From Symbiodinium microadriaticum (lineage: Eukaryota > Sar > Dinophyceae > Suessiales > Symbiodiniaceae), in the NCBI GenBank assembly GCA_001939145.1, contig LSRX01000857.1, positions 150,473 through 214,472 of the forward strand: a stretch of 64,000 nucleotides of DNA, read 5' to 3'. The notes below the pieces were generated by a model, which saw only the letters and a list, made by a program, of their open reading frames with translations, was not told the origin of the DNA and made no database searches. Shown one piece after another: positions 31,001-42,589 of this stretch; positions within the stretch are counted from its first letter, which is position 1; every line of letters begins with the position of its first letter. Made by a program: the position numbers and the translations under genes.

Positions 31001-31433
31001 CCCCAATAAAGGCACTAGGATGGTTTCGGGTTTTAGGACCCTCACAGGTTTCAGAGTTTTCGGACTTCAGGGTTTCGGGGGGTTTACGGTTTAAGGCTTC
31101 AGAGCTTTAGTGCGTTTTTTGGGGGTGTAGGTAGCGTTTCGGGTTTTAGGGTCTGGGGTTTTGGAAGGTTTCGGTGTTTTGGGCTTTGGGGCTGTGCGAG
31201 TTTGGGTTTTGAGCTTGGGGTTCAGGGTCTGGGGAACTGGGGCTTAGTTTCGGAGCACAATTAGAGCATGTATGATGTGATAAGTATACTTAGCAATTCG
31301 AAGGAATAATGTGGCCCATGGTTCCAACAAGCACATCCCTAAACCCGAAACCCTAAACCCTAAACCGTGGTTGGCTTATCGGGTCAGCGCAAGGGTGCAG
31401 TGGGATTTTCTGCTTCGACCCAGGGCTTGATGA

Positions 31434-31539
31434 TACGGCTGATGATAGACATCCTGCACTACTCATAGTAAGGACTATACCATAAGTCCCCTAGTGTGGG
31501 GCCCTTAAAGGTAATGCAGGATGTATATCATCACCCGTA
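31434..31539. mobile_element. short TIR element, family B copy 2
   Basis: TACGGCTGATGATAGACATC at the left pairs with the inverse of the right end ATGTATATCATCACCCGTA. Confidence 0.75.
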
Positions 31540-31779
31540 ATTCGTACGTTTTCGGTTGATGGCTCGCAGGTTGGAGTTTGATCGAACTTGACTTGTGTCA
31601 GTCTGTTGCTGTAGGGTTTAGAGTTTAGGATGTAGGGTTTAGAACTGGGTTTTTGGGGTTCGGAATTTAGGGCGTGGGGCCTGAGCCCAAAGCCGCGATT
31701 TGTCCCTGGCTTCGGGGCATCCGAGGCTTTGAGCTGGCTACGACCATTACTCTTTAGGGTTCAGGGTTTAGGGTTCTTT

Positions 31780-31905
31780 TCCCATTGTTTTGTGTCAAAC
31801 AGTCTGTTTGTTAGTACTCTTTTCCTAATGTTTGTGTTAATCATCTGTCTGTTAGCAGTCTTATTATGCCTGCTTTTTGCTGTTCTTTTTGCTATTACTA
31901 GAGTT
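31780..31905. repeat. T-rich, three-base-periodic low-complexity DNA
   Basis: Degenerate NTT/NNT wording that leaves long hydrophobic frames open. The same texture occurs at 33040-33140, 42590-42890, 56400-56500 and 60215-60300. Confidence 0.6.
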
Positions 31906-32474
31906 GGGGGCGATTCCCGAGACCAAGGCCTACCTCAAGCGCTTGAGTCGGTGGAGAAGCACAACGCAACTGAACTTAGTGTTCAGAATCATTCGAGCTT
32001 GAATCCAAAAACCCCTGTCAACCCAAAGCACATAGTTCTCTAAACCCCCCTGTAAACGTTCAGGCTTACGGTTAGGCTTGAGGCTTTAGCCGCGATTCTT
32101 TGAGAGCCCGCGCCAGGGGAGCCGTCGTCGATTCAGAATCTGAGACAGTCTCTTCTGCAGATTACAGGCGCGCAGTTGGAGGTCATCTCAACCCTAAACC
32201 TAAACCCTAAAAACTAAAAACCCTAAACCCCTAAACCCCTGAACCCTAAACCCTGTCTCAACCCTAAACCCTAAACCTTATGGGCTTCAGTTGAGTTGGA
32301 AGATGCCTACAGACCTTTCTCAGGTTGGGGCTCGTAAGACCTTCTCCAGCTGCACTAGACTGTCAAGCGTAGACTGTAAGATGCCATGTTGTACCATATT
32401 ATACTAGGTTATAGTATGTTAAGGTATACCATGGTAGATCATAGTATAGTATATCACGTTTATTTGGACTCTAG

Positions 32475-32837
32475 CAAAGGCATGCCAGAGTACTGACTGT
32501 CTACCCTTCCTGGCAAGAAGCTTGCGTGCAAATGCATCGTGTTGCTGCAGCAAAGTTACTTGTCGAGGATGTAGTTCAAGCAAGGGTCGAAGTTCCCCGG
32601 GCAGGTAAACCAAGAGAGAGCCTTTACATAAACCACTGCGCGAGCATCTAGAGGCGTGATGACACCAGCCATGTTTCATTCTGGGCTGGCTCGATGCAGT
32701 GGCCTTGACGACCATGGGCATATGCATGGATTCCCTGTTGGGGAAAGAACAAATAGTGCTTGACCGAGTTTATGACGGGGGCCGAGAAATTTGAGTTTTC
32801 CATGCAAGATCCCCGGATCTGGCGACATGAACAGCAA
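32475..32837 (+). CDS. two exon-like islands with canonical donors
   Basis: 32475-32604 after ACTCTAG reads HARVLTVYPSWQEACVQMHR then VAAAKLLVEDVVQARVEVPR and meets CAG/GTAAAC. 32757-32837 after AAATAG reads CLTEFMTGAEKFEFSMQDPR then IWRHEQQ and meets a perfect GTAAGTGAG donor. Telomere-like DNA is scarce here. Third-position GC is low in the first and moderate in the second. The minus strand is open as well. No family is recognised. Confidence 0.3.
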
Positions 32838-33169
32838 GTAAGTGAGGCAAATGAGCGTTGATGATTTTGGTTTTGGGGCGCCGTATTGTGATTGTGGTAC
32901 TTCGTGGGACTGTCACCTTCACGCGAGGAACCCCTTTCCCAGAAGAGATGCCAACACTGAGCCTTCGGAAGAATCCCGGTTTCAGCAAGCTGCACCCCCG
33001 TATTCCGAACCCTGATCTTCGCTGTGGCTTTCATTGTTAGCATGTTTTGCTGTTGTTACCCTTGTCATAATTACCATTCCGGGTTTAGGGTTTAGGGAAG
33101 GTTGTTACTATGATTTTTGTTATTGTTCTTGGCTCTCGAAGTCTAGGTGTATCGACGATCGTTTCTGCA

Positions 33170-33345
33170 AGCCCAAGAACGGCCGCCACCGCCACCACAA
33201 CGACGTCAAACAGTCAAACAGGCAAAAGCAACAACAAGCACAACAGAACAAAAAGAATAAGAAGAAGAAGAAGCAACTGTCACACCAACAACGGCAGCAA
33301 CAACAACCACGACAAAGACAACGACACCGACCACCAGCACCAGCG
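33170..33345. repeat. low-complexity CAA/AAC/CAG-rich DNA
   Basis: Gives Q/N/K-rich frames (RQKQQQAQQN-like) in several registers. I regard these as repeat-driven. Confidence 0.7.
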
Positions 33346-33394
33346 CCGGCATCACCTGACGCTAGACTAGCTTGAGCGGAAACCCCAAAACCCT

Positions 33395-33705
33395 AAACCT
33401 ATACAATCCCTAACCCTCTAAACCTTAACCCCCATAAACCCTAACCCTAAGCCCTAAACCCCTATAAACCCTAACCCTAAACCCTAAACCCCTAACAAGT
33501 CTCAGCACCGACGCCTTGATGTAAAAGCCTTCAGCTGCCAGGCAGCCTTCCAGAAGCCTTTAAGGCTCTCGACGCCGCCTGGTTGCGATGGTTGGGGTAA
33601 GGGTTTAAAGCTTAGGGGTTTAGGGGTTTAGGATTTAGGGTCTAAAGTTTAGGGGTTTAGGATTTCAAGCTTAGGGGTTTAGGGTTTAGGGTTTAAAGTT
33701 TAGGG
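33395..33705. repeat. telomere-like arrays facing each other around a small island
   Basis: CCCTAAA units at 33395-33500 and TTTAGGG units at 33600-33705. The island between them (33534-33599) follows TTCAG and reads LPGSLPEAFKALDAAWLRWL with G/C at 15 of 21 third positions, a possible exon. Confidence 0.8.
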
Positions 33706-33819
33706 GCTCTGCTGTTTTCGAAAGAAGTCTCCAGAAGCCAGTATGTTTTTGGTGCCTCAGAGGTGGGGAAGTGGCGCTGAAACTGCTGAAACCAGCCAGT
33801 GCATCGGTGAAAAGCAGCC

Positions 33820-33932
33820 ATGAGATGTGAGCACATAACAGGTTTTGTTGTTTGGGATGGTAAAGGGCTACAGATCAAGGGTTTCATTAACTTCAGCAAG
33901 GCAGACATGGTGGTTGTTCCAAGTCACTTCAG
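33820..33932 (+). CDS. exon-like island, unknown
   Basis: From ATG the frame reads MRCEHITGFVVWDGKGLQIK, then GFINFSKADMVVVPSHF, and runs into a family E element at 33941. It alternates hydrophobic and charged residues like a beta-rich fold. Codon bias is neutral. Confidence 0.25.
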
Positions 33933-33940
33933 GGTTTACC

Positions 33941-34026
33941 TGGACCCCAAAGAACCTCCCTTTTTAGGGTTCCTTATTATGATTTCCTTATACAAGTCCT
34001 TAAAAAGGTAGGTTCTTTGGGGTCTA
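33941..34026. mobile_element. short TIR element, family E copy
   Basis: TGGACCCCAAAGAACCTCCC pairs with the inverse of GGTAGGTTCTTTGGGGTCTA. Confidence 0.75.
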
Positions 34027-34247
34027 GGGAGGGTTTAGGGTTCAGGGAAGCTTCAAGAGGAGTTTATCTCGGCACCAAAGAGACCTTTGAAGCAGATCTT
34101 GGCTTGCAGAACCCTCACACAACCGTACATTCTTAAACCCAAAACCCTAAACCCTAAAACCCTAAACCCTAAACCCTAACTCTGAAGCACGGGCCTGTTG
34201 TGTCTTTGCCATATGCAAGATAGACTCGTGATCCTACAGAGCCCTGC

Positions 34248-34567
34248 ACCTCAGAACCCCAGACCACACAGCGAAGGCCAAGGGAACGTCGTCTCTGGAT
34301 ATGCCAACTATGACTCGCGTGCCACGTGCCCGGAGACGAGCAGAGTACATTCGGGGCTTTAGGCCTGAGGTTGATGGGCTTAAGGGTTTAGAGTCTTGGT
34401 TAACCAACTCTATAGGTACCCGGACCACGAACTGTCAAGTCATTATCCTCGAAGGTGTGCGTGTTGTACCATGGTCTGCATTGGTCTGGTCTTGTGTGTC
34501 TCTGCTGTTTTCGCAAGTTTTTTTCGGGGCTAGCCCTAATTCCAGGCTTCCCCGTCCTAAGTCATAA
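34248..34567 (+). CDS. open frame, unknown
   Basis: It reads HLRTPDHTAKAKGTSSLDMP, then TMTRVPRARRRAEYIRGF, and stays open through WLTNSIGTRTTNCQVIILEG to a stop at 34567. The first part is basic. No family is recognised. The length, near 100 codons, is above average for this window. Confidence 0.22.
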
Positions 34568-35350
34568 AGCAAGGGCAGGCACACCTTCGCGAATTGGTAG
34601 AACAAAAGAGGCAGCAGACAAACACAGAAACAACGCAGAAATGGGTAAATCTAAGCACCAGTGGCCAAATTGGTTGAGTGCTGCATCCATAGCAACATGA
34701 AGCAAGCAACCCGGGCCACGATCATAAGCAACATGTCCCCTATGAGGCCCCATCAAGCGGAAGGTTCGGTTGGCAGCAACAAACAAAATACATGTTGCAC
34801 CAACCTAGTCGTTCAGCCATCACTCACAAGATCCCGCGGCAAAACCTACACCGAAGCTTTTGACTTGAGAAAGCCTCTACCACTCTACAAAACACAAAGA
34901 AGTCTGTACCTAGAGTTGAAAAGAAGGAACACCAGGTCATCAAAGCACAATTGAATCCTGTCTACTGCGCACCCACATTCCATCAAAGCCACTGCCGACT
35001 ATGCAAGAAATACAAGTCCCGAACCCTGATTCCCAAAAGAAATGGTGGCTGCAATATGGTGGCCCAAAAAACTAAGAGATAGGTTTTTGGAGTGTTTATG
35101 ATAGTCTACCTATAAAAAGAACACCCCTTTAGTGCAGCCGTCTTCGGATCAGCCAAACCTAAAACTCTTGGCACGAAGCTCTCCACCCGGTATCCCGAGT
35201 CCTGAACACCCTAAACCCCTAAACCCCTAAACCCTAAAGCCCCCTTAGGCAAAAAGTCTACGAAGTGAAACTAAGGGAGCTGGAAACCTAAGAAGAAAGC
35301 AAACCCCTAAGGCCGAAACTTCTGGGAGGCCCGGAAGACACCCTACAGAA
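34568..35350. other. unique DNA, frames open but unassigned
   Basis: Short frames such as one ending MGKSKHQWPNWLSAASIAT (stop at 34700) and one at 34661-34954 are open; none has a motif. A CCCTAAA patch lies at 35208-35240. Confidence 0.3.
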
Positions 35351-35352
35351 AG

Positions 35353-35432
35353 GTTGGTGATATAAGGAATAGACCATAATTCCCATAGTTTCGGGTCCTC
35401 AAGGTCATGCAGGATTTATATCATCAACAGTA
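35353..35432. mobile_element. truncated family B element
   Basis: The right end AGGATTTATATCATCAACAG is intact and the interior is the inverse of the copy 1 interior (GGAATAGACCATAATTCCCA). Most of the left arm is missing. Confidence 0.7.
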
Positions 35433-36154
35433 GGAGCCACCTGAAAACTTGGCCTAGAAGGCTTTCTATGAAAGGCGATGGTAGGGTAGGTAACCTTTAA
35501 TCAACTTTTTGGGTTGCTGTAATAACCCCTATGTAACCCCAAAGGTTAACCTTTTGTTCCCCTACAATACTGGACTTGGCGAAGCCTGTTTAGGGTTTAG
35601 GGTTGGGGAATTTGGTGGTTTAGGGCTGTTGGCTGCTGCGAGGCTCGAAGCACTAGAGGCCAAGTCTGGGAAGCCGCTGCCAGTGCACCCAGCGATATCC
35701 CGGAATTAGGGCTGAATGTCCATCTCAAAGCATCAAGTTGCGAGGTTTCTGGTGCATCTATGGTTTAGGCTTTCGTTCAGGATGGTGGTGTGGAAGTTGG
35801 TTTTGTGGCTTTTTAAGGTGCGTTTCCGGAAGGTTCCTTCATGGTGGCGTCTGGGTTTCTTTGGAGAGCTGCTGTTTGGGGTCGGGGTTTGGGGGTTGGG
35901 CTTCAGCTCATGTGGGTTTAGGGTTTAGGGTTCGGATCTCAGCCCATTTGGGTTAATTACGGGTTTAGGGTTTGGGGCTTGGGCTTCAGCCTACATCGGT
36001 GAGAGTTCCGGCCGATGCAAAGGCAAAGCTTGAGGTGCCCATGTTTGAGGCTTTGGACCATTGGTTGAAGGGCTTGGGTTTGGGGGTTTAATAAAGGGTT
36101 TAGGGTCTAGGGTTTAGGGTTTAGGGATTTAAAGGTTGGGATTTTGGGCATTGG

Positions 36155-36370
36155 GGAGCAGTAGGAAGAGCTATTGTCAGTACAGCCAGCGTCCGCCAAT
36201 TGTGGCCAAGGCGCCGACAAGGAATGTTTTCGCACACAGATTTTATGTACGTTGGCAGGAGCATGCTTTGTAGACCTGGAAGCATGCAGCTGATTTGCTT
36301 CATGTCAGGAAGAAACCGGTCCCACATTGTGAAATTCTTGTATGCTCAAGGAATGTGCCTTCTCCCCTAA
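36155..36370 (+). CDS. open frame of about 72 codons, unknown
   Basis: It reads GAVGRAIVSTASVRQLWPRR, then RQGMFSHTDFMYVGRSMLCR and SGRNRSHIVKFLYAQGMCLL to a stop. Rich in R, M and C. The opposite strand is also open (68 codons), so the coding strand is a guess. CCCTAAA follows immediately. Confidence 0.22.
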   Translation, partial: GAVGRAIVSTASVRQLWPRRRQGMFSHTDFMYVGRSMLCRPGSMQLICFMSGRNRSHIVKFLYAQGMCLLP

Positions 36371-36663
36371 ACCCTAAACCCTAAGCAGATCCGCTGATTT
36401 ACTGTTCTTCGCAACTACCGAGCCGACACCCCAAAGTCCTCAATCTCCAAAGCCCTAAAGTCCTGGAGAGTTAAACCCTAAAAGCCTTCGAAAACATGAA
36501 AGCCCGGAGACCTTAAACCCTGAAACCCTAAAGCCCTAAACCCTAAACCCTGAAACCCTACGTCTTAGCATCCTAGAACGGTTCACCCTTAGACCCTGCA
36601 TTCCCCAACACACACACACACCAGGGTAACCCACAGAGGCCCCTTTATCTGAACCTTTTTATA

Positions 36664-36890
36664 GGCTCCCAGACTCAGACAGAGCAGAGACAACAGGTTA
36701 AATTGAGATTATGAAGGGAGACAAATCCGGCTAGTCCCCGGCGAGGCGTGTCACAGCATCCGGCTCCCAGACTCAGACAGAGCAGAGACAACAGGTTAAA
36801 TTGAGATTATGACGGGAGACAAATCCGGCTAGTCCCCGGCGAGGCGGGTCACAGCATCTGGCTCCCTCACTCAGACAGAGCGGAGACAAC
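36664..36890. repeat. 98-bp tandem repeat, 2.3 copies
   Basis: GGCTCCCAGACTCAGACAGA starts copies at 36664 and 36762, and a partial third copy starts at 36860. The unit includes GGTTAAATTGAGATTATGA and TCCCCGGCGAGGCG. The first two copies differ at very few positions. Confidence 0.95.
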
Positions 36891-37017
36891 ATCGGAAACC
36901 CTCAACCCTAAACCCTCAACCCTCAACCCACACTCAACCCTCAGCCCTGAACCCTAAACCGTAAACCCTAAACCCTCATAACACTTTGTGGAGACCCTGA
37001 AACCTGAACCGGTAAGG

Positions 37018-37092
37018 CCGACCGCAGCCGCGGTCTTTACCGCGATGTCCCTGGGCTACGACGAGGCGATTTCCATCCCGACCCCTGGCGTG
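37018..37092 (+). CDS. GC3-rich exon, unknown protein
   Basis: After GGTAAG the frame reads PTAAAVFTAMSLGYDEAISI then PTPGV and meets GTG/GTGG. Third positions are G or C in about 22 of 26 codons, one of the strongest codon biases in the window. It is bordered by CCCTAAA-type DNA before and TTTAGGG-type after. No family is recognised. Confidence 0.33.
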
Positions 37093-37129
37093 GTGGTTTA
37101 GGGGGTTACGGGTTTAGGGTTTCGAGGTG

Positions 37130-37220
37130 TAGGGCTTTAGGACTCTAGGGCTTTAGGGGTTTTGGGTTTAGGGGTTTAGGGGTTTAGGGTTCAAGGTTTA
37201 GGGTTTAGGGTTTCAGGGAT
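37130..37220. repeat. TTTAGGG-type array
   Basis: About eight telomere-like units in one orientation. Confidence 0.85.
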
Positions 37221-37664
37221 CTCAGGGGGACTTAAACGGCTCCTGTTAGGGGAGACCGAGAATGGGACTGATCAAGGTTTCTGTAAAGGTTCCATGGAAG
37301 GTTCCTCGAAAGAGAGTTCTTGGCGCTAGATACATAAATAAGCCCAATAAACCCCAAACCTTACATGCACCCCCCCCCCGCCAAAGGCGAAGGCATAAAA
37401 CCACTAAACCCAAAGCCCCGCCGGAACCCTCAGTTTTCAAAATCCGTTAAATCTCGAAGCCGCCCAGTTTTCCACAGAGCAAAGCTTCGGCGGATAGCCC
37501 AAGCCCTAAACTTCATGAACCCTAAATCCTGAACCCTAAACCTTACACCCCTTGAAACGGAGCCCCCAGGCCGATGCCAAATGGCTGCAAGAACCTCTGA
37601 ACCTCCCACCCTCGAAACTTAGATGCGAAGCCCTTCAACTCGGAACTCTCATAGTATAGGGTTT

Positions 37665-38280
37665 AGGGTTTCCTGTATTCTAGGGTTTAGGGGTTTAGGG
37701 TTTAGGGTTTCCTGGACTCTAGGCCTCACCCAGCCTCTGATACCCTAAGCCCCTTACCCTCCACCCCAAAACCCATAGAAATCAGACTTCATCATCCTTA
37801 AAGCAACCCTTCTAGAAGCCTTTTTTAAAGGAGCCCTAGGCCCCGTTTTGGAGCCCAACCCTAAACCCTTTAAACGGAACCCGAAGCCCTAAACCTTAAA
37901 TCCTGAACCCTAAACCCTCTAAAAGGAACCCCAAGCTTTTTAAAAGGAACCCTCAGCCCTAAACCCAAAAAAAGAAAAGCCCTCAGCCCTAAACCCTTTA
38001 CAAGAAACCCTCAGCCCTAAACCCAAAAAAAGAAAAACCCTCAGCCCTAGAGGCCTCCAATAGCTTTAGCCCAGGAAGCTTCTCGAGTACAACCCGCCCC
38101 TCAGAAGCACAGGGGGAGATCTACTGACTGGGTAGTCAGGGTTCAGGGTTGAGGGTTTAGGGTTGAGGGTTTAGGGTTGAGGGGTCAGGGTTGAGGGGTC
38201 AGGGTTGAGGGTTTAGGGTTGAGGGTTTAGGTTTGAGGAGTTAGGGTTGAGGGTTTGGGGTAACCCTAAAATGTAGAGAT
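37665..38280. repeat. telomere-like DNA and AAACCC(AAAAAAAG)CCCTCAG repeat
   Basis: TTTAGGG at 37660-37710. At 37925-38045 GGAACCCTCAGCCCTAAACC alternates with CAAAAAAAGAAAAG, which is the reverse complement of the theme at 10650-10880. GGTTGAGGGTTTA repeats follow at 38140-38265. Confidence 0.8.
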
Positions 38281-38361
38281 GTGGTGGTAGAGTCTGGTAG
38301 AGTTATTCTAAGGAGCCTTTGCAGGACGACAGTAGTCTTAGTAACTTTTCAGGATTCTAAC

Positions 38362-38465
38362 AGGGCGGTTCCCTAAAATGTGAGTTCTGTGAGGATCCCT
38401 GCCAATATAGTATGGCACCCTGATAAAAAGGACCCTTAAAGGGACCCTACTCTAGAGAACTACCC
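38362..38465. mobile_element. family C-like element
   Basis: The right end GACCCTACTCTAGAGAACTA and the TATGGCACCCTGAT core match family C; the left end is diverged. Confidence 0.55.
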
Positions 38466-38639
38466 TAATCTTGGGGCCTTCAGACTTAAAACAGGGTTCC
38501 GGCGAATATTGTAGACGTTTACTTAGGAGCTAGAGGAGCTTCTAGGAATTACAGTGTGCTATACACCGGCAATACCTGCCTGTGTAGAGGGCTTTAAACC
38601 CTGAACCCTAGACCCCAAATTCCGACCCTACATCGCCTT

Positions 38640-39395
38640 GGGGTTGCTTGTTGCAGAGCCTTTGAGCGGGACGAAAGCCCCTGAGCTTAGGCATAGACTC
38701 CTGAATCCCACTACGATAATGAATATTGTGATTTGGGTTCATAATATGAACATATTATGTTTTGTTATTGCAACTAGTAGTATTCGTATTATTAGTACTC
38801 GTACATTACTCTTATTTTTATTGTATTATAGGCCCCCAAAACTCGAGTATGATTCAAAGGGCTTAGGGCTCTGGGATGGTAGGAGCCATGCCGCCTCTGG
38901 GCTTCATCTTAGTCTCAGAGCTGAAAGAAGCTAAAAAAAATGCGCTCTACTATATTACATAATATTCTAGGGTCTAGGGCTTCTACGATACTATACTATA
39001 CAGTATTATACTGTACTATGAAGGTGCTATTCTATGCACTCTACACTTTACACTAGACTATGCACTCTATACTATACCATACGTGTAGGGATTTGGGTTT
39101 GGGCTTCGGGGCCTTTGGAGGTTAAGTAAGGTTTGAGGCGAACCCTGGAGCAATGCTTTTCGATTATAGTTCCAGTACAACAGGTCCCAAAACCCTGCTC
39201 GAATTAGTAAGGACGTATTAGCAAAAATTACATAGACCAGCTAGTGGATTCTGATTTAGGGCTTAGGGCGATTATGAAGGTGAACCCAAACAAACATGTC
39301 ATATGCATCATCTCTAACTGAGCCGTATGGATGACATGCCCCATCACATCGACAGTACCGTTGCCGCTCCTGCAGCATTAAGCCCTAAACCTAAA
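38640..39395. other. unique and AT-rich DNA, no gene supported
   Basis: A frame after TTGCAG near 38655 (EPLSGTKAPELRHRLLN) is short. 38940-39090 is TATACTA-rich. Confidence 0.3.
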
Positions 39396-39398
39396 CAA

Positions 39399-39454
39399 CA
39401 GCTCAGGGCCAAGCAGCGGAGCGCGCTGCGACAGATGGACACCCAGGCGGTGTG
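39399..39454 (+). CDS. GC3-rich exon, unknown protein
   Basis: After AACAACAG the frame reads QLRAKQRSALRQMDTQA, with G or C at nearly every third position, and ends at GGT/GTGACG. Length and borders fit a small internal exon; the sequence is helical and basic. Not recognised. Confidence 0.3.
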
Positions 39455-40298
39455 ACGTGTGGGGGCTGTTGAAAGGCCTTCCCTAAACTATGCGCCCTAG
39501 AACCTGAGACCCGGAATAGGGGCTTGAACTGGTTACCTAGGTCCTGTCTGAAGTTTAGACAGGGACGTGCAGCAAACTTCAAAGGGCTTGAAGGGAAGAA
39601 TCGTCCAGGGTAGCATAGCATAGGATATTATCTTACCTTATAGTCCGTATACACTTTACCCCCAAGCCCTATTCTTACTGTTAAGGGCCCCCCGGTATCG
39701 GGTTTAGAGTTCACGAACTTGGGTTTGAGGTTTAGGGTGTTCATATCTTGGGCTTAAGATTTCGGAATCGGCTGGAGGTTCAGTGTTGATGTAGAGATTG
39801 GAGGGCTTGAGGTGGGAGCTTGATGTTGGGCGTGGTTTCATTCATCCCATCATGAAGGCATGATCAACCCGTCGTTGCGAGCATCGAAGATGTTTTTCAC
39901 CTAGGTTAGGGTTTAGGGTTTAGAGTTTACGGTTTTTCACCGGGGTTACAAGTGAAGTCGAAATAACTTCAACTCTTCAGAGCCGCAGCGGGGGCTCCTA
40001 GAACCGTACTTACAACCACCCAGGGCGTAAACCGTCAACGCTGTAGATCCTAGCAGTGAACCTCCAAGTAGACCCTGCCAAAAGCCACCCCCCCATGCCC
40101 TGGCATCATTACAACTTCGCCTAGCAGTTGAGTCCTGCTTATTTGGGTGGCCTTATAGATGGTTATTTAAGACGAGATTTCTTCTACGCAAAAAAAATCG
40201 GAATCCCCAGGTAGATTGAAGATTGAAGTCTCCCAGTAGGCCTCAACCCTACATTCAAGAGACCCTAAACCCTTAACCCGAAACCCTAAACCCAACCG

Positions 40299-40381
40299 AA
40301 GGCCTTGTGGAAAGCCTACACGAAGGAGAAGTCGGCGTGCCCTGGCCCGCAGTTGCCCCTTCAGTTATCGCGGGCGGGGAG
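40299..40381 (+). CDS. GC3-rich exon, unknown protein
   Basis: It reads KALWKAYTKEKSACPGPQLP, then LQLSRAG, with G or C at about 22 of 26 third positions. CCCTAAA precedes it and TTTTGGG-type DNA follows. The right-hand splice site is unclear. Confidence 0.3.
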
Positions 40382-40616
40382 CCTTTTGGGTTTCAGAGTT
40401 TTTGGGGGTTCTGTAAGGGTTCATAGTTTTGGGGGGGTTTGAGGGTTTAGGGTTTCGGTTCCGTTTAAGGGTTCCTTAAAGGGTTCTATAAGGGCTACTG
40501 TAAGGGTTTAGGGTCTAAGGGCCATAGTTTAATGGGCTTATACAAGAATCATTCCCAAAAAAACATCGTGATGATGGTCCGCTGCTTGGGGTTTAGGGTT
40601 ATAATATACTTACTCC

Positions 40617-41132
40617 GTGGAAATCTTCCTCTACTTGCTGAAGCTTCCTCGCTGTTGTTCAGGCACAGCCGGTCACTGGACCGGGGCCCGCGCTGGAAGC
40701 CCAACGCGAAGTCAGAGTCCCTCGGGCTGAAATGGTAGCAGGATCGAGGTTCTAACGTAGAATTTTCTGGGGTTTGTTTTAATATAGAACCCTCATAAAG
40801 CCCTGAACTTTCTTTGCAAACGGGCCTGGTTCTACATGCCTGAACCCAAGCATGTAGTAGCGGAGGCGACTAGATGTTATGACTTCCCCGACAACAAGCG
40901 TTAACTTGGGGGAAAGGCTCCGGAGCTGCAGTTGCTATGTCTTCAGTGTGCCGTCTGTGCCAAACTGCACACTCAACATTGAAATCATGCGCATTCCCGA
41001 CTTATCTGATTGCTATTGTTACCTTTCTGAAATTGCGTGCACATGGTGATTGCCAAAGTGGCAGACGTTTCAGGGCTCCGGGACATAATTTCCGAAGGAA
41101 GCCTGCGTGAGGCACTAGATATCCTAAATTGA
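40617..41132 (+). CDS. cluster of short open frames, unknown
   Basis: 40617-40738 reads LPLLAEASSLLFRHSRSLDR. About 40931-41047 reads YVFSVPSVPNCTLNIEIMRI then PDLSDCYCYLSEIACTW. 41043-41132 from an ATG reads MVIAKVADVSGLRDIISEGS then LREALDILN. The last two overlap in different frames, so at most one is right over the overlap. This region lacks telomere-like DNA. Confidence 0.2.
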
Positions 41133-41284
41133 AGATTTTGCCAGGAATGTGCTAGGAAGCGCATGCCTCCTTATTGCAATTACAGTATAATATGCCCCAA
41201 TATCAAGGCCTCTATATGGCCACAGCCGCAAGACGTGGCGACCGACATCAGACTATTCCCTTTGCGTAGTCCGAGGTCCTTAGA

Positions 41285-41560
41285 CTCTCAACCCTAAACC
41301 CTAGACCCTTAACCCTAACCTAAACCCCCAAGCCCTAAACCCCCCCCCACCCTCGACCCTAAACCCTAGACCCTTAACCCTAACCTAAACCCTAAAAACC
41401 CCCAAGCCCTAAACCCCCAGAGCCCTAAACCCCCCTAGACCCTCAACCCTAAACCCGAGACCCTTAACCCTTAAACCCCCAGAGCCCTAAACCCTAAGCC
41501 CTAAATCCGGAGCCCCAAACCCTGAGCCCTAAACCCTAAAACCCCCCTAAAAAGGCCTAA
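41285..41560. repeat. CCCTAAA-type array with CCCTCGA/CCCTCAA variants
   Basis: Two similar blocks beginning ACCCTAAACCCTAGACCC are followed by AACCCCCAAGCCCTAAACCC. One orientation throughout. Confidence 0.9.
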
Positions 41561-41571
41561 AAGGCCTTCAA

Positions 41572-41663
41572 CCCCAGAGCCAGAAAGCCAACTCTTAAGG
41601 CGGCCCCTACCGCCAGACTCCTGGGCTGAGCACTTGGAGGCTGGAGCAGCAAAGTTCTCGGTT
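41572..41663 (+). CDS. exon-like island, unknown
   Basis: It reads PEPESQLLRRPLPPDSWAEH, then LEAGAAKFS, between CCCTAAA-type DNA on the left and TTTAGGG-type DNA on the right. Moderate third-position GC. Confidence 0.22.
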
Positions 41664-42589
41664 TCGGGCTTAGGGTTTTAGGGTTTTAGGGCTCCTTAAA
41701 GGGATCTAGAAGGGTCTCTATGAGGGTTCTATAAGGGAATTAAGGAAGGGTTTAGGGTTTAGGGGTTTCGGGCTTAGGGCTTTAGGGTTTAGGGCTTACC
41801 CTAGACCCAGACCCCGCGCATCAAATGGGTTCGGGGTGGACTCAAGATGGTGTCAAACCCATTCAAACCCTATAAACCCTATAAACCCTAAACCCCTCAA
41901 CCCCTAACCCTAAACCCCTAAACCCCAAACCCTAAACCCTAAGGGAAGTTTTATGCAGAGACTCCACAGCCAACTATGAAGCCCTAAAAGCTTCTGCAAC
42001 AGTTTACTGCATGGGTCCTCAGGTCTAGGATTTCAGGGGGCCTTGGGAGGTGGGCAGATTATGGGTTTAGGGTTTAGGGTTTAGGGTCTCTGCACAACTG
42101 AAGACCCCGAACCCCAAAGCCCCTCCTCCGTCATTTCTGCTGATGTTGATTCGGCTTTCGGGTTGACAGTTCCATGTCTACTTGAAGGCAGTGTGCACGA
42201 CAAGCATTACAAGTATTGTCTGACAAGGAACTTCCCCTCAAATCCCCCAAAAAGCCTACATCCTAAAACCTTTAAGCCGCAGAAATGAAGGTCTACACCC
42301 TCAGAGGGTAATAATTCGAAAGGAGACGCACCCTGATTCTAAGCCCTAAACCCTATACCCTACAACTTACTCTAATAAACAGAACCCTAAATCCTATACC
42401 CTACAACCTACACCTTAATAAAAGAACCCTAAACCCTAGAGGGAAACTCTACACCTCCACACCCTTCAAAGGAGGCTAAATTCCTGGAACCGTGGGTCAA
42501 GCTCAGGCCGTCCGGCGGCGAAGAGATTTGAGGACCCTCTGAGAGCTCCCAAGTTTTCAAGAGCCCATTCTAGAAGCATTAGGGGTCCC

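Noticed and set aside
33034-33375. Q/K/N-rich frame that looks like a prion-like protein
   Set aside because: Low-complexity CAA/AAC DNA is open in several frames at once, without independent coding evidence.
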